From Chryseosolibacter sp039917935 (GTDB lineage Bacteria; Bacteroidota; Bacteroidia; Cytophagales; Cyclobacteriaceae), in NCBI GenBank assembly GCA_039917935.1, contig JBDSIM010000167.1:1-10091 (forward strand): a stretch of DNA of 10,091 nucleotides, read 5' to 3'. The position numbers and the translations under genes are program-made. The notes below the pieces were generated by a model, which saw nothing but the letters and a program-made list of their open reading frames with translations, did no database searches and was not told the origin of the DNA. Shown piece after piece: positions 5,575 through 10,091 of this stretch; the stretch's first letter is position 1, and every line of letters starts with the position of its first letter.

Positions 5575-7116
5575 ATGAAGAATTTTGGTATTCAGGAAGC
5601 GCTCTCATCGCTGGGTGTAAAGAAAAATAATTCTGGTATTTCTACGGGCAAAACCTGGCTCCGATCAAAAGGTACACGCATTGAATCTCTTTCACCCGTA
5701 GACGGAAACATTATTGGGTCAGTGACTGCCGCTGACGACAAATGCTACCAACAAGTCGTTTCAACTTCTGGAAAAGCTTTCAAGGAATGGAGGACATGGC
5801 CTGCTCCAAAACGTGGAGAAGTGGTGCGCCAGATAGGGGACGCTTTGCGCCGGGATAAAACCCCGTTAGGGAAACTCGTTTCTTATGAAATGGGAAAAAG
5901 TAATACTGAAGGGTTGGGCGAGGTTCAGGAGATGATTGACATTTGTGATTTTGCCGTGGGCCTGTCACGCCAGCTTCATGGACTAACGATGCATTCCGAG
6001 AGGCCTAGCCATCGCATGTATGAGCAATGGCATCCGTTAGGGGTGGTGGGAATTATTACCGCCTTTAACTTTCCTGTCGCTGTTTGGTCGTGGAACACCA
6101 TGCTTGCGTGGGTTTGTGGCAATACCTGTATCTGGAAGCCATCTGAAAAAACACCCTTATGCAGCATTGCCTGTCAGAATATAATCAGCGAAGTATTTGA
6201 AAAGAATTCGGTTCCGGAAGGCGTATCCTGTTTGTTGAACGGTGATTATAGAACCGGGCAACTCCTCGCCAAAGATGAAAATATAGCTTTGCTTTCCGCC
6301 ACCGGTTCCGTGCGTATGGGCAAAGCCGTTGCACAGGCTGTAGGCCAAAGGTTAGGTCGCACGCTGCTGGAACTCGGAGGAAATAATGCCATCATCATTA
6401 CGGAAAACGCTGACCTGGATATCGCTATCCGTGGTTCTCTTTTTGGCGCTGTGGGTACGGCTGGACAACGGTGCACTACTACGCGGCGATTAATCGTTCA
6501 CAAAAGTGTTTACGAAGAAGTAAAGGCCAGGCTGATCAATGCTTATCAGACTTTAAGGATAGGTAATCCCCTTGATCCATCGAATCACGTGGGTCCGCTT
6601 ATTGATAGGCAGGCTGTGAAGACTTATGCAGATGCTTTGCGGAGAGTGAAAAAAGATGGGGGAAATGTAATTGTAAAATCCGGTGTACTTCAGGGCAAAG
6701 GATTTGAATCAGGTTGTTATGTTAAGCCGACTATTGTCGAGGCGAACCATACCCTTGAAATCGTTCATCAGGAAACTTTTGCACCGATTTTATACCTCAT
6801 TCGTTACGAAAACCTTTCGGAGGCAATTGAAATTCAAAATGGAGTCAAACAGGGGTTGTCATCCTCGATCATGACAAACAATATGCGGGAAATGGAAACT
6901 TTTTTATCGCATGAGGGTTCGGATTGCGGTATTGCTAATGTAAATATCGGCACTTCTGGAGCGGAAATCGGAGGTGCCTTTGGTGGTGAAAAAGAAACCG
7001 GTGGTGGCCGTGAATCGGGTTCAGACGCCTGGAAAAATTATATGAGAAGACAAACCAATACCATCAATTATGGTGATTCACTTCCTTTGGCGCAGGGAAT
7101 AAAATTCTCGATTTAG
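5575..7116 (+). CDS. ALDH7/antiquitin-type alpha-aminoadipic semialdehyde dehydrogenase
   Basis: This is an NAD(P)+-dependent aldehyde dehydrogenase of the ALDH7 (antiquitin/AmaB) clade, which oxidises alpha-aminoadipic semialdehyde to alpha-aminoadipate in lysine catabolism (EC 1.2.1.31 in characterised members). From the ATG at 5575 the product is 513 residues. Landmarks are GIITAFNFPVAVWSWN at 159-174 with Asn165, TLLELGGNNA at 263-272 with the general base Glu266, and VGTAGQRCTTTRR at 293-305 with the nucleophile Cys300. The clade-specific C-terminus includes GTSGAEIGGAFGGEKETGGG, then ESGSDAWKNYMRR, and ends PLAQGIKFS. The frame extends eight codons upstream to a TTG at 5551, but that overlaps the -7 element, so 5575 is preferred. 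No other lysine-degradation gene is in the window, so the physiological substrate is inferred from the family. ALDH7 proteins also act on betaine aldehyde and lipid aldehydes. Confidence 0.93.
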   Translation: MKNFGIQEALSSLGVKKNNSGISTGKTWLRSKGTRIESLSPVDGNIIGSVTAADDKCYQQVVSTSGKAFKEWRTWPAPKRGEVVRQIGDALRRDKTPLGKLVSYEMGKSNTEGLGEVQEMIDICDFAVGLSRQLHGLTMHSERPSHRMYEQWHPLGVVGIITAFNFPVAVWSWNTMLAWVCGNTCIWKPSEKTPLCSIACQNIISEVFEKNSVPEGVSCLLNGDYRTGQLLAKDENIALLSATGSVRMGKAVAQAVGQRLGRTLLELGGNNAIIITENADLDIAIRGSLFGAVGTAGQRCTTTRRLIVHKSVYEEVKARLINAYQTLRIGNPLDPSNHVGPLIDRQAVKTYADALRRVKKDGGNVIVKSGVLQGKGFESGCYVKPTIVEANHTLEIVHQETFAPILYLIRYENLSEAIEIQNGVKQGLSSSIMTNNMREMETFLSHEGSDCGIANVNIGTSGAEIGGAFGGEKETGGGRESGSDAWKNYMRRQTNTINYGDSLPLAQGIKFSI

Positions 7117-7120
7117 CGCG

Positions 7121-7152
7121 TTTGGGAAATCCTGTTCAAACACTTACTTTTA
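7121..7152 (+). promoter_or_regulatory. Candidate promoter for the response regulator
   Basis: TTTG (7121-7124) and TACTTTTA (7145-7152) are separated by 20 bp, close to the -33/-7 spacing of Bacteroidota promoters. The -7 element has one mismatch to TAnnTTTG (A for the final G). It lies between the dehydrogenase stop and the regulator start, about 25 bp before the ATG at 7177. Confidence 0.35.
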
Positions 7153-7176
7153 TACACTTTCAACAAGAGTAGTACT

Positions 7177-7584
7177 ATGGCAGTAAAGAAATACCGCACC
7201 GTCATGCTTATCGACGATAATGAAATTGATAATCTCATCAACCAGAAAATGATTGAGGCGGCATCCATTGCAGAAAATATCTATACCCACACCGGTGCGA
7301 AAAGTGCCATAGAATTTCTGAAAAATATGGAAAAACTGGATGTGGCCAATCAGGTTTTGCCGGACGTGATTTTCCTTGACATTGATATGCCCCTGATGGA
7401 CGGATTTCAATTCCTTGATGAATTTGAAAAGCTCACAAATGTTGCCAAGAAAAAATGTAGGATTGTCATGTTGACTTCCTCAATCAATCCCCAGGATTTC
7501 AACCGATCGAAAAAATATGACAACGTTAAACTCTATCTAAACAAACCGTTGTCGCATGATAGCATAATTAAGCTTGAAATTTAG
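7177..7584 (+). CDS. Single-domain (CheY-like) response regulator
   Basis: This is a stand-alone phospho-receiver protein of two-component or phosphorelay signalling, cytoplasmic. The 135-residue product is one REC domain and nothing else. The acidic pocket is Asp13-Asp14 (MLIDDNEID), the phospho-acceptor is Asp68 (VIFLDIDMPLMDG), the switch Thr is Thr100 (VMLTSS), and the conserved Lys is Lys123 (LNKPL). All the residues needed for phosphorylation are present, so it should be functional. There is no output domain and no histidine kinase nearby. Such orphan receivers are common in Bacteroidota, where they often serve hybrid kinases or phosphorelays encoded elsewhere. A gap of about 60 bp with a promoter-like sequence separates it from the dehydrogenase, so it is probably transcribed on its own or by read-through. 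The partner kinase and the output are unknown. Confidence 0.93.
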   Translation: MAVKKYRTVMLIDDNEIDNLINQKMIEAASIAENIYTHTGAKSAIEFLKNMEKLDVANQVLPDVIFLDIDMPLMDGFQFLDEFEKLTNVAKKKCRIVMLTSSINPQDFNRSKKYDNVKLYLNKPLSHDSIIKLEI

Positions 7585-7718
7585 GGGGCATCTTACTGCT
7601 TCGGCCGCGAAGGGTTTAGGGTAATCTTTGAAGACCAACACGTACCTCTGGATAAATTTGCTTTTGGTAAACGCCTTCTCAAAATCCACCTGCATTTAAT
7701 AACCAATGCCCGATACCA
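7585..7718. other. Convergent intergenic region, no certain gene
   Basis: This gap lies between the convergent response regulator and the 481-residue gene. A small hairpin CTTCG-GCCG-CGAAG (7599-7612) is present without a T-tract, so it is not a convincing terminator. The plus frame of the regulator stays open for 45 codons after its TAG, up to a TAA at 7720-7722. A 52-codon ATG frame is open on the minus strand (7695 down to 7537). Neither is convincing as a gene. Confidence 0.4.
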
Positions 7719-9164
7719 TTAAATTTCCGTTAGCAACCTCACGAATTTTTCGTCAAGTTTAATCAGTTTAGTAGGCGCAAAATATCCCACAGTGGTGGCA
7801 TTCAGCCGCGGAAGTAAGCCGTTGATCTTTTTTGCTTTTTCTTTCTTTGCCTCACTGGTAGCAATCTTAAGGATTTTCAGAAAAAGCATAATATTTTCAC
7901 AACTATCTTTTCCAAATAATCTTATTTGCCTCTGGATACTGTTTGAAAGCTGGTTAAAGAGTTCATAGTCTTTTAGCAGAACGTATTGTAGCGCAAGCAA
8001 AGACTTTATTTCAAGCTGAGCAAAAGGGTATTTTTTTAAGCTGACTTCATTTAACAAGTTGTTAATAAGTTTAGCGGCTTCGTCAAATTTATCTATATAA
8101 TAGCAGCCAAGGGCGCGGTACAGTACATAGATGATATGTTTTGGAGCATCCAAAGAATCGACTTCAAAGTCCTCGAAAACAGTTTCATTTTCCCCGTACA
8201 ATTCGGCTTCCGTGCCATTGCGTAAATGACGTTCAATTTTTGAAATGAGGAATTGGGCCGGAAATGTATAGGTTGAATAATTCACCATCAGGTTAGCGCA
8301 GGCATCATTCACTTCCTCAAAATATTTTTCTGCCTGCCGGTAAACCTTGTAATGGTTGTAGTACTCCAGCTTCAGAAATTCGAAAACCAGGTTGAGGTGA
8401 TAATAGATGGCATCCAAATGATAGCTTTCAAAGATCTTTTGTACTTTATCGAAAATATCTTCGATGGACTCGCCATCCTGCTGCATATTATCATCCACTT
8501 CTACAAACAACCTGTGGAAGACATACATGCAGCTCTGATAGACATACAAGCGATGCGATTCATATAATTTAGCAACATTTTGCATCTCCTTCATCACCAG
8601 GTTCAGACCTAACTTTTCTGTCTCTCCGCCATTAAGGAGGTAATCCCCAAACTTCTTGAAATAATCGGCCAGGAGATCTTCAGATTTATCCACTGCCAGC
8701 ATGTAGGCTACGTGCCGGTTATAAAGCTGCGAATAAGTAAATAAATCCGGAGAATTAATATTCAATCGTTTTAATGACTTGTAAATGACGGTAAGTTCAT
8801 TGGCCAGGTCATAGTCTAGCAGTTCTTTTTCAAGCTTCTTTAAAGTGGCTACGGAAATAGCTTTTTTCTTTGTGAAAAGAACTTCATTGATATTGGCGAC
8901 TTTTCGAAGAACGTCCGTCCGGGGGCTCTCGAGTTGCTCCATCAGATATTCTTCAATCTTCAGATTTAAGCGTGAGCGCAAAGTATAATAAGCATTTGCG
9001 TTGACATCCAATTCTGTCATGATCTTATTATCTGATAGAGAACGCTCCCGAAGCGCTTTGAGGAGGTACGCTGATTTTTCTGCGTTACTTTCGATGAGGG
9101 AATTATAGATCGCGGTGAAGTCTTTTTCAGAGAGCTGTTTTATGATATTCTTTAACTTGGCCAT
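7719..9164 (-). CDS. Uncharacterised all-helical protein with N-terminal helix-turn-helix-like segment
   Basis: I do not recognise a named family for this 481-residue protein. It has no signal peptide or membrane segment, so it is probably cytoplasmic. Composition and spacing point to an almost entirely alpha-helical fold. Residues 42-72 (SLSDNKIMTELDVNANAYYT, then LRSRLNLKIEEYL) resemble a helix-turn-helix, with a turn around DVNANA and a basic recognition-type helix (YYTLRSRLNLKI). The remainder looks like a degenerate TPR or alpha-solenoid scaffold. The clearest repeat-like unit is at about 345-375 (YVLYRALGCYYIDKFDEAAK, then LINNLLNE). A basic patch KKEKAKK is at 440-446. Only three cysteines are present and no catalytic motif is seen. 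It is divergently transcribed from a secreted repeat protein, and their shared intergenic region carries palindromes. A transcription-regulator or scaffold role is an inference. The ATG at 9164 with no nearby alternative is the likely start. Confidence 0.85.
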   Translation of the reverse strand: MAKLKNIIKQLSEKDFTAIYNSLIESNAEKSAYLLKALRERSLSDNKIMTELDVNANAYYTLRSRLNLKIEEYLMEQLESPRTDVLRKVANINEVLFTKKKAISVATLKKLEKELLDYDLANELTVIYKSLKRLNINSPDLFTYSQLYNRHVAYMLAVDKSEDLLADYFKKFGDYLLNGGETEKLGLNLVMKEMQNVAKLYESHRLYVYQSCMYVFHRLFVEVDDNMQQDGESIEDIFDKVQKIFESYHLDAIYYHLNLVFEFLKLEYYNHYKVYRQAEKYFEEVNDACANLMVNYSTYTFPAQFLISKIERHLRNGTEAELYGENETVFEDFEVDSLDAPKHIIYVLYRALGCYYIDKFDEAAKLINNLLNEVSLKKYPFAQLEIKSLLALQYVLLKDYELFNQLSNSIQRQIRLFGKDSCENIMLFLKILKIATSEAKKEKAKKINGLLPRLNATTVGYFAPTKLIKLDEKFVRLLTEI

Positions 9165-9199
9165 GAAACGGTTTTTACAACTGAAAATTTACAAAAAAT

Positions 9200-9229
9200 A
9201 TCCTTGTAAGCAATAGTTCACACAAGGAT
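9200..9229. promoter_or_regulatory. 8-bp inverted repeat in the divergent intergenic region
   Basis: ATCCTTGT (9200-9207) and ACAAGGAT (9222-9229) are a perfect inverted repeat separated by 14 bases. They lie 36 bp upstream of the 481-residue gene on the minus strand. The spacing (22 bp centre to centre, about two helical turns) suits a dimeric regulator. It could also be an RNA hairpin in the leader if transcription starts farther upstream. No T-tract follows on the plus strand. On the minus strand the arm is followed by an ATTTTTTG run, so a weak terminator or leader structure cannot be excluded. Confidence 0.4.
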
Positions 9230-9240
9230 GGTATCGGCGG

Positions 9241-9260
9241 TAAATTTGCACTTTGCAAAG
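9241..9260 (+). promoter_or_regulatory. TAAATTTG -7-like element abutting a 10-bp palindrome
   Basis: TAAATTTG (9241-9248) matches TAnnTTTG. Two bases later CTTTGCAAAG (9251-9260) is a perfect 10-bp palindrome, which also makes the direct repeat TTTGCA (9245-9250 and 9252-9257). A palindrome at the predicted start site is a typical operator position, but no -33 element is evident. Confidence 0.35.
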
Positions 9261-9288
9261 CGGTAAAACAAATAAAGGCGGGTTCAAT

Positions 9289-9304
9289 TAAGTTTGTACT
9301 TTTG
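9289..9304 (+). promoter_or_regulatory. Two adjacent TAnnTTTG elements before the secreted-protein gene
   Basis: TAAGTTTG (9289-9296) and TACTTTTG (9297-9304) are two back-to-back exact matches to the Bacteroidota -7 consensus. The second is followed by TGCTTGGG, resembling the TACCTTTGTGTCTT promoter at 5546. The GTG start at 9326 is 21 bp downstream, the same short-leader layout as the dehydrogenase gene. No good -33 hexamer is visible. Confidence 0.55.
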
Positions 9305-9325
9305 TGCTTGGGTAAAACTAGTATA

Positions 9326-10091
9326 GTGATTTTTAAGTTTACGACAGGGTTTCTATTGATTTTACACTGTGGGGTGAGTTTTGCCCAGTTAAATACCTCG
9401 ACGGAAAGATCTGCTGTAAAAAGCATGGCGAAACACCGGTGGGAAAAAGCAGAGATTAAACTTCGAAAAGCCCTTCGCAAAGACACGGTCAATGCACCTA
9501 TTCGCTACCTGCTTTCTTCTTATTATTTTAATCACGGCAACCCTGACTTCAACCTTGACTCAGCATATCATTATGCGATTACGGGAATGAAGGACCACCA
9601 GATTACTCCCGAACGTGTAAGGGAACGATTGAAGAGAACGCCGTTGGATAGCCTCCGTCTGAGCCGTATAAGAGAAAAAATAGATAGCGCTGGTTTTGAG
9701 GTGGCAAAGAGTGCGAATACCGAGGCTGCCTACCTTCTATTTCTAAGTCGTTATACAACCGCTGCCCAACGAGAGCTTGCCACAGCATTGCGTGATGAAG
9801 TCGCGTATCAGGAAGCCTTAATGATGAATACTCCGGAAGCTTTTTTAAGTTATTTGCACCGATATCCAGGCGCCACCCGGTCATCTGAAGCACGTGCTCA
9901 GTACGACCTGCTCTTATACCAGTCGGAGACCAGCGATAGTCGACTTAGCAGTTTTGTAAAATTTCTCAAAGCACATCCCGAAACACCCTATCGCAAAGAG
10001 ACCTTCCGCCATATCTTTGAACTATCGACTGCCGATGGAAGTGTTGAGAGTTTTCTGAAGTTCATGGAGCTTTACCCATCAAGTGACCTTG
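9326..10091 (+). CDS. Secreted helical-repeat protein, 3' end beyond window
   Basis: An open plus-strand frame of 255 codons runs from a GTG at 9326 to the window edge. The first residues read MIFKFTTGFLLILHCGVSFA followed by Gln, a clear signal peptide with a likely signal peptidase I cut after SFA (residue 20), so the protein is periplasmic or surface-exposed. After the signal, the segment about 34-75 (KHRWEKAEIKLRKALRKD) is a TPR-like helix pair. From about residue 132 a looser repeat with aromatic-Leu...Tyr/His-Pro spacing recurs: FLSRYT, YLHRYPGA, FLKAHPET, FMELYPSS, each about 30-40 residues apart, which indicates alpha-helical solenoid repeats. An internal ATG at 9425 would drop the signal peptide, so the GTG is preferred. 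Function is unknown. Protein-protein interaction or a scaffold N-terminus of a larger protein is inferred. The divergent partner is the 481-residue helical protein. Confidence 0.82.
   Translation, partial: MIFKFTTGFLLILHCGVSFAQLNTSTERSAVKSMAKHRWEKAEIKLRKALRKDTVNAPIRYLLSSYYFNHGNPDFNLDSAYHYAITGMKDHQITPERVRERLKRTPLDSLRLSRIREKIDSAGFEVAKSANTEAAYLLFLSRYTTAAQRELATALRDEVAYQEALMMNTPEAFLSYLHRYPGATRSSEARAQYDLLLYQSETSDSRLSSFVKFLKAHPETPYRKETFRHIFELSTADGSVESFLKFMELYPSSDL

Noticed and set aside
8352..8567. 71-codon plus-strand frame inside the 481-residue gene
   Set aside because: It is antisense to a long coding frame with consistent helical protein composition; no start context or motif supports it.
9175..9893. 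Minus-strand frames opposite the secreted-protein gene
   Set aside because: The plus strand has a continuous frame with a signal peptide and repeats over the same stretch, so the minus frames are shadows.
1..10091. CRISPR array, insertion sequence, tRNA, rRNA or phage genes
   Set aside because: No regularly spaced repeats, transposase or integrase motifs, cloverleaf sequences or terminal inverted repeats were seen.

Overview
The window looks like an ordinary chromosomal stretch from a member of the Bacteroidota, most likely a Cytophagales-type bacterium (inference). The evidence is protein style (an FtsX/LolE-type permease beginning (M)NLSYFISKR, a stand-alone CheY-like regulator, signal peptides ending SFA-Q), A-rich sequence rather than strong Shine-Dalgarno sites before starts, and several TAnnTTTG-type -7 promoter elements, which are characteristic of the Bacteroidota primary sigma factor. 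I see no mobile elements, tRNA, rRNA or CRISPR.

Layout. Positions 1-60 are the last codons of a plus-strand gene that I cannot identify. A minus-strand pair follows: a DUF1343/NamZ-type exo-beta-N-acetylmuramidase (784-1974) and, 33 bp downstream, endonuclease III (109-750). Divergent from namZ is a plus-strand FtsX/LolC/E-like ABC permease, probably starting at a TTG at 2049. Next on the plus strand are a small heat-shock protein (Hsp20, 3445-3885) and a membrane-anchored HtrA/DegP-like serine protease with two PDZ domains (4065-5495), separated by two tandem terminator hairpins. An ALDH7/antiquitin-type alpha-aminoadipic semialdehyde dehydrogenase (5575-7116, own -7 element) and a single-domain response regulator (7177-7584) follow.

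The right end holds a divergent pair around a roughly 160-bp intergenic region rich in promoter-like and palindromic elements. On the minus strand is a 481-residue all-helical protein of unknown function with an N-terminal helix-turn-helix-like segment (7719-9164). On the plus strand is a secreted helical-repeat protein with a GTG start that runs off the window (9326->10091).

Functional themes. The left and middle are housekeeping and envelope maintenance: DNA base-excision repair, peptidoglycan recycling, lipoprotein or substrate handling in the inner membrane, and protein quality control (holdase chaperone plus periplasmic protease). The right half is metabolism (lysine/aminoadipate), signalling and uncharacterised proteins. 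I did not find a convincing new multi-gene system. The points most worth following up are the repeated ATGTC boxes spaced 42 bp apart upstream of hsp20, the Nth protein that has lost a cluster cysteine, and the conserved-looking but uncharacterised 481-residue protein with its palindrome-rich divergent promoter region.
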